Assembly (NCBI RefSeq): GCF_000424285.1
Contig: NZ_AUJP01000012.1
Span: 124,001 to 188,000, forward strand
Direction of reading: 5' to 3'
Origin: Butyrivibrio sp. MB2005
GTDB lineage: Bacteria; Bacillota; Clostridia; Lachnospirales; Lachnospiraceae
DNA: 64,000 bases
In this document: positions 27,361 through 35,368 of the stretch, piece by piece
How positions within the stretch are numbered: the first letter of the stretch is position 1
Layout of the letters: every line of letters begins with the position of its first letter
Made by a program: the position numbers and the translations under genes
The notes under the pieces: generated by a model
Databases searched by the model: none
Told to the model about the DNA's origin: nothing
Seen by the model: the letters and a program-made list of their open reading frames with translations, nothing else

Positions 27361-29745
27361 ATGGACATTTTACAGAAGATCACTGAGGAACTTGGCGTAA
27401 AGAAATGGCAGGTAGAGGCAGCAGTCGGACTTATCGACGAGGGCAACACAATACCTTTCATTTCCAGATATCGTAAGGAGGTAACAGGTTCACTTAATGA
27501 CGAACAGCTCAGAACTCTTGGAGAGCGCCTTACATATTTAAGAGGCCTTGAGGAGAAAAAAGAGCAGGTTCTTGCCAGCATTGAGGAACAGGGCAAGCTC
27601 ACAGATGAGCTTAAGGCAAAGATCATAGCTGCTGAGACCATGGTAGCTGTTGAGGATTTGTACAGACCTTACAGACCTAAGAGAAAGACCCGTGCTTCTG
27701 TTGCAAAAGAAAAGGGCTTAGACGGCCTTGCTGATATCATCCGTGCTCAGGAGACCACAAAGACTCTTGTGGAGGAGGCTACTCCTTACGTAAATCCTGA
27801 GAAGGAAGTTAAAAATATTCAGGAAGCCATTCAGGGTGCCATGGATATCATCGCTGAAGAGATTTCCGATGATGCCGATTATAGAAAATACATCCGTGAG
27901 GAGACCTGGAATCAGGGCTTTGTTACATCTACTGCCAAGGATGAAACGGCAGAGAGCGTATACGAGATGTACTACAACTTCGAGGAGCCTGTAAACAAGA
28001 TTCTTGGACACAGAGTTCTTGCTCTTAACAGAGGAGAAGCTGAGAAATTCCTTACAGTTAAGATCACAGCTCCCGAGGAGCAGATTTTAAGATTCCTCGA
28101 GACCAAGACAATTACTAAGGATAATGCCGAGACAACACCTATTCTTAAGGCTGTTTGCAAGGATTCCTATGACAGACTTATCGCTCCCGCAATCGAGAGA
28201 GATATCAGAAACGAGCTTACTGAGAAGGCTGAAGACAGCGCTATCACCGTATTTGGTAAGAACCTTGAGCAGCTCCTTATGCAGCCTCCTATCGCAGGGA
28301 AAACAGTTCTTGGATGGGACCCTGCTTTCAGAACAGGCTGTAAGCTTGCAATTGTTGATGCCACAGGAAAAGTCCTTGATACCAAGGTTATCTATCCCAC
28401 AGCACCTCAGAACAAAGTAGAAGAGGCAAAGGCAGAGCTTAAAAAGCTCATCAAAAAATACGACGTTGACCTTATTTCAGTCGGTAACGGAACTGCTTCA
28501 AGAGAATCAGAGCAGGTAATTGTTGAGCTTATAAAGGAACTTGATAAGCCTGTTCAGTACGTTATCGTAAATGAAGCAGGAGCTTCAGTATATTCGGCAA
28601 GTAAGCTTGCAACAGAGGAGTTCCCTCAGTTTGACGTAGGACAAAGAAGTGCTGCTTCCATCGCAAGAAGACTTCAGGATCCTCTTGCAGAGCTTGTTAA
28701 GATCGACCCTCAGAGCATAGGTGTTGGTCAGTATCAGCATGATATGAACCAGAAAAAGCTGGGCGAAGCTCTTTCAGGCGTGGTAGAAGACTGTGTTAAC
28801 AAGGTAGGTGTTGATCTTAACACTGCATCAGCACCGCTACTTACATATATTTCAGGAATCAGCAAGGTAATCGCTAAAAACATCGTAGATTACAGAGAAG
28901 CCAACGGTAAGTTCGAGAGCAGAGATCAGCTCCTTAAGGTTCCAAAGCTCGGACCCAAGGCCTACGAGCAGTGCGCAGGATTCCTCAGAATCCACGACGG
29001 TAAAAATGCTCTTGATGACACCAGCGTGCATCCTGAGTCCTACGAAGCAGCAGAAAAGCTCATGGATAAGCTTGGACTTACCATGGAAGATGTCCGCGAA
29101 GCTCAGAAGAAGACAGCTAAGGATATAAGCGCTGCAAAGAAAAACGATGGCAAGGCTGATCAGAAGCCTGCCAAGAAGCAGAAAAAAGAGCAGAAGGTTT
29201 TCATAAAGAATACAAGCACAGCTATGGGTGCAGCCCTTGCGGCAGCTCTTAACGGAACAAGCCTTGGAGCAGACTCAGCTCCGTCATCAAAAGAGAAGGC
29301 AAATGACAACGGCGCAGCAAAGGTTAGCAAGGCAGCAGTTGGCGGAAGTCTTCTTAAGAAGGTTGGAGATAAGAAGAAGCTTGCAGAGGAGCTTGGCGTA
29401 GGTGAAATCACACTTACAGATATCCTCTCAGAGCTTGAGAAGCCTTCAAGAGATCCCAGAGAGAGCATGCCTGCTCCTATTCTTAGAAGCGATGTAATGG
29501 ATATGAAGGACTTAAAGCCCGGAATGATCCTTAAGGGAACTGTAAGAAATATCGTAGACTTTGGTGCCTTTGTTGATATAGGTGTGCATCAGGACGGTCT
29601 CGTACATATTTCCCAGATCACAGACCGCTTCATCAAACATCCTCTTGATGCCGTAAGTGTCGGAGACATAGTAGATGTGCAGGTTATCGAGGTTGATCTT
29701 AAGAAGCAGAGAATCGGTCTTACTATGAAAATTAACAAAAAGTAA
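27361..29745 (+). CDS. tex: Tex family S1 RNA-binding protein
   Basis: 794 residues with the full Tex layout: N-terminal helical region (DILQKITEELGVKKWQVEA, TIPFISRYRKEVTGSL), a YqgF-like domain (LGWDPAFRTGCKLAIVDATG, VISVGNGTASRE-like text), helix-hairpin-helix repeats (NTASAPLLTYISGISKVIA), and a C-terminal S1 domain (GMILKGTVRNIVDFGAFVDI). A lysine/alanine-rich insert of about 100 residues lies before the S1 domain (AKKNDGKADQKPAKKQKKE). Tex binds nucleic acids and influences transcription; its exact role in Firmicutes is unsettled. Confidence 0.93.
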   Translation: MDILQKITEELGVKKWQVEAAVGLIDEGNTIPFISRYRKEVTGSLNDEQLRTLGERLTYLRGLEEKKEQVLASIEEQGKLTDELKAKIIAAETMVAVEDLYRPYRPKRKTRASVAKEKGLDGLADIIRAQETTKTLVEEATPYVNPEKEVKNIQEAIQGAMDIIAEEISDDADYRKYIREETWNQGFVTSTAKDETAESVYEMYYNFEEPVNKILGHRVLALNRGEAEKFLTVKITAPEEQILRFLETKTITKDNAETTPILKAVCKDSYDRLIAPAIERDIRNELTEKAEDSAITVFGKNLEQLLMQPPIAGKTVLGWDPAFRTGCKLAIVDATGKVLDTKVIYPTAPQNKVEEAKAELKKLIKKYDVDLISVGNGTASRESEQVIVELIKELDKPVQYVIVNEAGASVYSASKLATEEFPQFDVGQRSAASIARRLQDPLAELVKIDPQSIGVGQYQHDMNQKKLGEALSGVVEDCVNKVGVDLNTASAPLLTYISGISKVIAKNIVDYREANGKFESRDQLLKVPKLGPKAYEQCAGFLRIHDGKNALDDTSVHPESYEAAEKLMDKLGLTMEDVREAQKKTAKDISAAKKNDGKADQKPAKKQKKEQKVFIKNTSTAMGAALAAALNGTSLGADSAPSSKEKANDNGAAKVSKAAVGGSLLKKVGDKKKLAEELGVGEITLTDILSELEKPSRDPRESMPAPILRSDVMDMKDLKPGMILKGTVRNIVDFGAFVDIGVHQDGLVHISQITDRFIKHPLDAVSVGDIVDVQVIEVDLKKQRIGLTMKINKK

Positions 29746-29880
29746 GAAACTTTCTTTATGCCTGATGGATTTATGAATGAGTTTTTCAGAAAAGAGAAAT
29801 TTATTCAATAACCCTATTGCAAGAATGAGATTTATATAGTATTGTATCTCAAAGATATGAAAATTCCATATTGTAATTTT

Positions 29881-30026
29881 CTCTTATTCAGAGTGGTGGA
29901 GATACATAGGATCTGTGAAGCCACGGCAACCCCGGACAACCGGAAGGTGCCAACCTGAGCGTAGTGAGTAAGTGACCCTGTACCGCATTGCTTTATATTA
30001 GCGGTAGGATCTGCGAGCAATAAGAG
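29881..30026 (+). ncRNA. SAM-I (S-box) riboswitch
   Basis: P1 is formed by CTCTTATT (29881-29888) and AATAAGAG (30019-30026). Between them lie the S-box core elements: AGAGTGGTGGAG, GGATCTGTGAAGCCACGGCA, ACCGGAAGGTGCCAACCTGA and GCGAGCAATAAGAG. It binds S-adenosylmethionine and switches off the downstream metK gene. Confidence 0.95.
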
Positions 30027-30047
30027 GATTTGATTATCTGTTATCAG

Positions 30048-30092
30048 GTCCGCTTTGCTTCGCGCACAGCGGACTTTACTAATTAATTTTTT
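30048..30092 (+). terminator. Expression-platform hairpin of the SAM riboswitch
   Basis: GTCCGCT (30048-30054) pairs with AGCGGAC (30068-30074), followed by TTTACTAATTAATTTTTTT. The T-run is interrupted, so it may act as a terminator or as a processing/structural element before metK. Confidence 0.6.
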
Positions 30093-30124
30093 TCAGAGCG
30101 CAAATGCGCAGAAAGGATTTTTAA

Positions 30125-31321
30125 ATGAGCGAAAAGTTTATTTTCACTTCCGAGTCAGTTACTGAGGGACATCCCGATAAAATCTGTGATAACATCTCTG
30201 ATGCTATCCTTGATGCATGCCTTGCACAGGATCCCATGAGCCGTGTTGCTTGTGAGACAACAGCTTGCACAGGTTTTGCACTTATCACAGGTGAGATCAC
30301 AACCAAGGCTGTTGTTGATTATGCAAAGATCGCAAGAGACACTATCGTAGAGATCGGTTATGACAGCTCAGAGAAGGGCTTTGATGGTAACACATGCGCA
30401 GTTATGGTTGCTCTTGACCAGCAGTCAGCTGATATCGCAATGGGTGTTGATAAGGCTATCGAGGCTAGAGAGAACAAGATGACTGACGAGGAGATCGAGG
30501 CAATCGGTGCCGGCGATCAGGGTATGATGTTCGGTTATGCTACAAACGAGACAGAGGAGCTTATGCCTTACGCTATCTCACTTGCTCACAAGCTTACAAG
30601 AAAGCTTACAGAGGTTCGTAAGAACGGAACTCTTCCTTATCTTAGAGCAGACGGTAAGAGCCAGGTTTCTGTTGAGTATGATGAGAACGGCAAGCCCGTT
30701 AGACTTGAGGCTATCGTTGTTTCTACTCAGCATGATGAGAAGGTTACTCAGGAGCAAATCCACGAGGATATCAGAAAGTATGTTATCGATGCAGTTGTAG
30801 ACAGCGCTATGGTTGATGACAACACCAAGATCTATATCAATCCTACAGGCCGTTTCGTAATCGGCGGACCTCAGGGTGATGCCGGTCTTACAGGACGTAA
30901 GATCATCGTTGATACTTACGGCGGAGCTGCTCGTCACGGCGGCGGTGCTTTCTCCGGTAAGGACTGCACAAAGGTTGACCGTTCAGGTGCTTACGCAGCA
31001 CGTTATGTTGCTAAGAACATCGTTGCTGCAGGTCTTGCTGATAAGTGTGAGGTTCAGCTTTCATACGCTATCGGTGTTGCACAGCCTACATCAGTTCTTG
31101 TTGATACATTTGGCACAGGTAAGGTTTCAAACGAGGCTCTTGTAAACGCAGTTCGTGATACATTCGACCTTCGTCCTGCAGGAATCATCAAGATGCTCGA
31201 CCTTCGTCGTCCTATCTACAAGCAGACAGCTGCTTATGGACACTTTGGCCGCAACGACCTCAACCTTCCTTGGGAGAAGACAGATAAGGTTGACGAGCTT
31301 AAGAGCAAGGTTAACGCATAA
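30125..31321 (+). CDS. metK: S-adenosylmethionine synthetase
   Basis: 398 residues, normal length. Signatures [32 protein letters not shown], and [20 protein letters not shown] cover the ATP and methionine sites. It makes S-adenosylmethionine from methionine and ATP in the cytoplasm. The upstream S-box riboswitch gives feedback control by the product. Codon use is strongly biased to few codons, a sign of high expression. A terminator follows, so it is a single-gene unit. Confidence 0.98.
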   Translation: MSEKFIFTSESVTEGHPDKICDNISDAILDACLAQDPMSRVACETTACTGFALITGEITTKAVVDYAKIARDTIVEIGYDSSEKGFDGNTCAVMVALDQQSADIAMGVDKAIEARENKMTDEEIEAIGAGDQGMMFGYATNETEELMPYAISLAHKLTRKLTEVRKNGTLPYLRADGKSQVSVEYDENGKPVRLEAIVVSTQHDEKVTQEQIHEDIRKYVIDAVVDSAMVDDNTKIYINPTGRFVIGGPQGDAGLTGRKIIVDTYGGAARHGGGAFSGKDCTKVDRSGAYAARYVAKNIVAAGLADKCEVQLSYAIGVAQPTSVLVDTFGTGKVSNEALVNAVRDTFDLRPAGIIKMLDLRRPIYKQTAAYGHFGRNDLNLPWEKTDKVDELKSKVNA

Positions 31322-31363
31322 GTCGTTTAATAAGGCTTCTATAATATAGTAGTTGATTTTATG

Positions 31364-31405
31364 ACACCCACTACGCTGAGATATCAGTGCAGTGGGTGTT
31401 TTTGT
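31364..31405 (+). terminator. metK terminator
   Basis: ACACCCACT pairs with AGTGGGTGT (inner pairing CGCTGA/TCAGTG), followed by TTTTTG. Confidence 0.9.
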
Positions 31406-31523
31406 ATTGTTTGAAAATCTATAGAAAAATCTTTTGAAAAAATTTTGTAATCCTGAAGATTTTTTGAATCTGTCCCCGTTATATAATATGAGAGATGAAA
31501 AAAGCTGAAGGGAGGTGGAAAAA

Positions 31524-32060
31524 ATAGACGCACAGGAAAAGTTAATACTTTGGATGCAGCAGTACAAAAATCTTATTTTTTCCATCTGCCTTAGAATGAC
31601 CGGAGATTATTTTACTGCTGAAGACATAGCTCAGGAAACCTTCTTGTCGGCATATACGCACATGGATAAGTTTGATGGAACAAATGAGAAGGCCTGGCTA
31701 TCGAGAATCGCTGCCAATAAATGTACGGATTATCTAAGAAGTGCAGCAAACAGGGCGGTTCCCACAGCAGAAGAAGAGATGCCTGAACCCAAAGCAGGAC
31801 CCGGAATTACAAGCTCATCAATCAGCAAAAATCCTTCTGATATTTACGAAGCAGAGGATGTGATAAACAGTTTTACAAGATACTGTGAAGACCTTCCGGA
31901 GGGTTACAGCGACATTGCAAAGGAGCATTTTATAGGTGGGAGAACAGCAAAAGAGATTGCAGAGGAAAAGGGTTCGAATCTTAAAACAGTACAGACAAGG
32001 ATTTACAGAGCCCGGGAGATGCTAAAGAAAAACTGTGGAAAGGAGTGGCTTGAAGCATGA
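31524..32060 (+). CDS. ECF-type RNA polymerase sigma factor
   Basis: About 178 residues. Region 2 reads IFSICLRMTGDYFTAEDIAQETFLSAYTHM and region 4 GGRTAKEIAEEKGSNLKTVQTRIYRAREML, so it is an ECF sigma of the SigW/RpoE type. Starts need thought: a GTG at 31515 lies inside the ribosome site AAGGGAGG (31508-31515), while an ATA codon at 31524 sits eight bases after it and would give IDAQEKLILWMQQ, the expected N-terminus. The first ATG (31554) has no ribosome site. I take ATA 31524 as the likely start. It overlaps the next gene by ATGA. Confidence 0.85.
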   Translation: MDAQEKLILWMQQYKNLIFSICLRMTGDYFTAEDIAQETFLSAYTHMDKFDGTNEKAWLSRIAANKCTDYLRSAANRAVPTAEEEMPEPKAGPGITSSSISKNPSDIYEAEDVINSFTRYCEDLPEGYSDIAKEHFIGGRTAKEIAEEKGSNLKTVQTRIYRAREMLKKNCGKEWLEA

Positions 32061-32428
32061 ATGAAGATTTTAATTATTTAAGCGATGAAGAATTAGAAAA
32101 GCTCATATCTTCGACGGAAGAATCAAGCATGGTGCAGGCTCCTCCGGATTTTGAGGAATCGGTGCTGAAGGTAATCTCCTTTCAGGTCAGGAAAAGAGAG
32201 TACGCCAGGTTCAGATTTCAGGTATGTATGGCTATGGCTGCTGCGATTCTTTTTATGTTTTTGATACCGGCCATATCAAACAGCAGTGGTTTTAACACTA
32301 TCAGGGAAATGTCCGAGCAGAGCGGTGAAGAAAATGCTGGCAATGAAAAGACAGGCTATGTATCGGAGCTACTTAATAAGCATTTGTTTAGTGAAGCAGT
32401 TTCTTCTTTTGAAATAGGAAATAATTGA
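32057..32428 (+). CDS. Putative membrane-bound anti-sigma factor
   Basis: 123 residues; ATG overlaps the sigma factor stop (ATGA), indicating coupled translation. The N-terminal 60 residues are acidic and soluble (NYLSDEELEKLISSTEESS), followed by one transmembrane helix (VCMAMAAAILFMFLIPAIS) and a short outer tail. The size, topology and coupling to an ECF sigma gene are those of an anti-sigma factor. No zinc-binding HXXXCXXC motif is present. Assignment rests mainly on context. Confidence 0.6.
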   Translation: MNEDFNYLSDEELEKLISSTEESSMVQAPPDFEESVLKVISFQVRKREYARFRFQVCMAMAAAILFMFLIPAISNSSGFNTIREMSEQSGEENAGNEKTGYVSELLNKHLFSEAVSSFEIGNN

Positions 32429-32448
32429 TTGAGGATGGAGGAATAAAT

Positions 32449-33054
32449 ATGAGACCAGTACAAAAGAGAGGTTTTTTCAATTTTTTATGTGCGTTTTTGC
32501 CCGGTGCATCTGAGATGTACATGGGATTTACCAAAATGGGATTTAGCATGATGAGCGTTTTTATGATCAGCTTTGGGCTTATTGCCTTTTTTGATCTTAG
32601 TGATCTGTTTCTTGTGGTGCCGCTTCTTATGTGGTTTTACGGATTTTTCCATGCGAGAAATCTGACCACCTGCAGACCGGAACTGTTCATAAATCTTGAG
32701 GATGACTATTTCTGGAACGAGCTTGTGGATGGAAAAGGACTTAAGATAAGCTCCGGAACCGCCCGCACAATAGGTGCATGGGTATTGATACTTGGTGGCA
32801 TGGCTGTAATTTGGGATCTTGTATGGAATCCTATAAGTGAATACCTGGAGGAAGCACTTTCCATGGCAAATAGTCGCGGTGCTGCGTACATTCTGCATCT
32901 TTTATATTCATTCCCTAAGCTGGTTGTCGCAGTTGTCATCGTAATTGTGGGAATAAAGCTGATAATTGGAAAAAAGAAGACCTTATATCTTACAGATAAC
33001 TCTATGCAGATAAGTCAGCCGATACCACAGGAAGGAGAGAGAAAGGATGCCTGA
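32449..33054 (+). CDS. Membrane protein of the ECF sigma operon
   Basis: 201 residues from ATG 32449, with GGAGG eight bases upstream. Hydrophobic segments include MMSVFMISFGLIAFF, LFLVVPLLMWFYGFF, TIGAWVLILGGMAVIWDL and LVVAVVIVIVGIKLIIG. The N-terminus (FFNFLCAFLPGASEMYMGF) recalls TM2-domain-like proteins with an ALIPGAGQMY-type motif. It overlaps the next gene by 8 bp. Function unknown; its place suggests a role in the envelope response governed by the sigma factor. Confidence 0.7.
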   Translation: MRPVQKRGFFNFLCAFLPGASEMYMGFTKMGFSMMSVFMISFGLIAFFDLSDLFLVVPLLMWFYGFFHARNLTTCRPELFINLEDDYFWNELVDGKGLKISSGTARTIGAWVLILGGMAVIWDLVWNPISEYLEEALSMANSRGAAYILHLLYSFPKLVVAVVIVIVGIKLIIGKKKTLYLTDNSMQISQPIPQEGERKDA

Positions 33055-33370
33055 GAATAGTTATAATTCTTATGTAAGGATTCACCGTGTAGGAACTATC
33101 ACAACAGGGCTGTGCTTTGTGGGCTTTGGTATTCTCTTCATTTTGCATACGGCCTTTAATCTTTTCACCTATGAATGGATTCTTACTATGTGGCCCTTAA
33201 TACTGATTGCTTTAGGAATAGAAATTCTTTTATCAAATAAGTATTATCAAAATTTCGTTTATGATAAAGCCGGGGCTTTTATGATAATCATTATGGGATT
33301 ATTCTCAATGATGATGGCCTTTGCGGATATGTGCATGAAGGCAGGCTGGGGACATATATATGTCGAGTGA
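33047..33370 (+). CDS. LiaI/LiaF-like transmembrane domain protein
   Basis: 107 residues with three hydrophobic segments (TTGLCFVGFGILFILHTAF, WPLILIALGIEILLSN, AFMIIIMGLFSMMMAFADM). The segment order and the WPLILIALGIEIL stretch are typical of the LiaF/LiaI N-terminal membrane region (DUF5668-like), found in cell-envelope stress proteins. It is the last gene of the sigma operon, overlapping the preceding one by 8 bp. Confidence 0.7.
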   Translation: MPENSYNSYVRIHRVGTITTGLCFVGFGILFILHTAFNLFTYEWILTMWPLILIALGIEILLSNKYYQNFVYDKAGAFMIIIMGLFSMMMAFADMCMKAGWGHIYVE

Positions 33371-33430
33371 GACATATGAAGTAAGATATAGAAATTTTTA
33401 AATAGAATTACAGATAAATAATTCATGAGA

Positions 33431-33493
33431 AAAACCTTCCGGTTATGGACTGAAGATAAGTAGTATGTCAGCCCTTAACAGGAGGTTTTTTAT
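33431..33493 (+). terminator. Terminator of the ECF sigma operon
   Basis: AAAACCTTCCGGTTATGGACTGA pairs imperfectly with TCAGCCCTTAACAGGAGGTTTT; a T-run TTTTTTATTTT follows. Confidence 0.8.
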
Positions 33494-33628
33494 TTTAAAA
33501 GACGTAACAGTTAGTGGGGAAAACATGGTATATTTGATAGGTGACAGTGAGTTTTTACATAACTAAATTTGCGTTAAGATACAGCAGCAAACATGGTTTT
33601 GACTTGAAATAAAGAGGTAGTTAACAGC

Positions 33629-35365
33629 ATGGATTTACTTAAAAAATTTGTACCATATTATAAACCTTATATTGGCGTATTCTTGCTGGATCTGGTGGCA
33701 GCATCTATTTTGTCGCTTATAGATCTGGTTTTTCCGCAGCTCCTAAGGGTGCTTAGGGAGACTCTTTTCCTTGATACTCCGGAGAAAATCGTGGCAGGAG
33801 TAATAAAGCTGGCAATCGGGCTTCTTATTATGTACACGGTAAGATCACTTTGTAAGCATTATGTAACCTATCAGGGACACATGATGGGAGCAAGGATGGA
33901 GTCCGGCATGAGAAGAGATCTCTTTGATCAGTTTGAGAGATTTTCTTTTTCATATTATGACAAAAACAACACCGGCGAGATGATGAGTAAGCTGGTGTCT
34001 GACCTTTTTGACATCTCGGAGCTGGCACACCACGGCCCTGAAAATATCTTTATATCTGTAGTGAAGCTTGCAGGTTCCTTCATTATTCTCATGACAATGA
34101 ATGTGCAGATGACCCTTATACTTGCGGTCATCGTGGTATGTATGGCTGTTTTCTCTTTCAGACAAAACGGCATCATGAGAAGGACCTTCTTTGATAACAG
34201 GAAAAAGATAGCAGGCATCAACTCTTCACTTCAGGACACCCTTGGCGGAATCCGCGTGGTTAAGTCCTTTACGGGAGAGGATATCGAGAAAGCAAAATTC
34301 GATGAGAGCAACGAAGCATTCCTTGAATCAAAGAAAGCCAACTACCTGACGATGGCGCTTTTCCAGTCAGGCAACAATTTCTTTGAAGGTCTGATGTACA
34401 TTGCGGTAATAGTTTTCGGTGGTCTTTTCATTGCAAAGGGAACTTTGTCCGTGGAGGACCTGGCGGTTTATGCCCTATATATTAATGTATTTATTGCTCC
34501 TGTTAACGTGCTCATTGAGTTTACAGAGCAGCTTCAGAAGGGGGCAGCAGGCTTCCAGAGATTCAGGGAAGTTATGGATGTGATACCTGAGATTCAGGAT
34601 AAGCCTGATGCGAAGGAAATCACCGAGTGCAAAGGAACCGTTGATTACGAGAATGTCTCTTTTTCATATGATGAGGATGAAGAGAGGGTTCTCAGTCACA
34701 TAAATCTTCACGTGGATGCAGGCAAAAAAGTGGCCATAGTCGGCCCTTCGGGCGGCGGAAAGTCCACACTTTGCTCGCTTCTTCCAAGATTTTACGATGT
34801 AGATAAGGGAGCTGTAAAAATTGATGGCAATGACGTAAGAGACCTTACACAGAAATCTCTTCGAGGTGTCATTGGTATTGTACAGCAAGACGTGTATCTT
34901 TTTAATGGAACAATAAGAGAGAATATCGCCTATGGCAGACAGGGCGCAAGCTTTGAGGAAATAAAAGAAGCTGCAAAGAAGGCCGATCTTGACGAGTTTA
35001 TCTCATCTCTTCCTAATGGATATGACACCAGAGTAGGGGAGAGAGGTACGAGACTCTCAGGCGGACAGAAGCAGAGAATATCAATTGCCAGAGTTTTCCT
35101 AAAGAACCCGCCTATCCTGATTCTGGATGAAGCTACGAGTGCTCTGGACAATGAGTCAGAGAAATACATACAGCAGTCACTTGATAAGCTTTCGGCAGGA
35201 AGAACCACCATTACCATAGCTCACAGACTTTCTACTATTAGAAATGCTGATGAGATCATAGTCCTTGATTCTGATGGAATACAGGAAAAAGGCGATCATA
35301 AGACTCTTCTTGAAAAGAACGGAATCTATGCAAAGTATTATAAGATGCAGGTAGGAGAGGCGTAA
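33629..35365 (+). CDS. ABC transporter, fused permease/ATPase
   Basis: 578 residues: an N-terminal six-helix transmembrane domain (about 1-320) and a C-terminal ATPase with Walker A GPSGGGKST, ABC signature LSGGQKQRISIARVF, Walker B ILILDEATSALD and the H-loop IAHRLSTI. It is a half-transporter of the MsbA/LmrA-type exporter class, acting as a homodimer or with a partner not seen here. The substrate is unknown. Its stop is 3 bp from the dnaE start, so both are on one message, a notable pairing. Confidence 0.93.
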   Translation: MDLLKKFVPYYKPYIGVFLLDLVAASILSLIDLVFPQLLRVLRETLFLDTPEKIVAGVIKLAIGLLIMYTVRSLCKHYVTYQGHMMGARMESGMRRDLFDQFERFSFSYYDKNNTGEMMSKLVSDLFDISELAHHGPENIFISVVKLAGSFIILMTMNVQMTLILAVIVVCMAVFSFRQNGIMRRTFFDNRKKIAGINSSLQDTLGGIRVVKSFTGEDIEKAKFDESNEAFLESKKANYLTMALFQSGNNFFEGLMYIAVIVFGGLFIAKGTLSVEDLAVYALYINVFIAPVNVLIEFTEQLQKGAAGFQRFREVMDVIPEIQDKPDAKEITECKGTVDYENVSFSYDEDEERVLSHINLHVDAGKKVAIVGPSGGGKSTLCSLLPRFYDVDKGAVKIDGNDVRDLTQKSLRGVIGIVQQDVYLFNGTIRENIAYGRQGASFEEIKEAAKKADLDEFISSLPNGYDTRVGERGTRLSGGQKQRISIARVFLKNPPILILDEATSALDNESEKYIQQSLDKLSAGRTTITIAHRLSTIRNADEIIVLDSDGIQEKGDHKTLLEKNGIYAKYYKMQVGEA

Positions 35366-35368
35366 TAC

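Noticed and set aside
31464..31487. Sigma-A promoter TTGAAT/TATAAT before the ECF sigma gene
   Set aside because: Spacer of only 12 bp. An ECF-type self-promoter could not be defined with confidence either.
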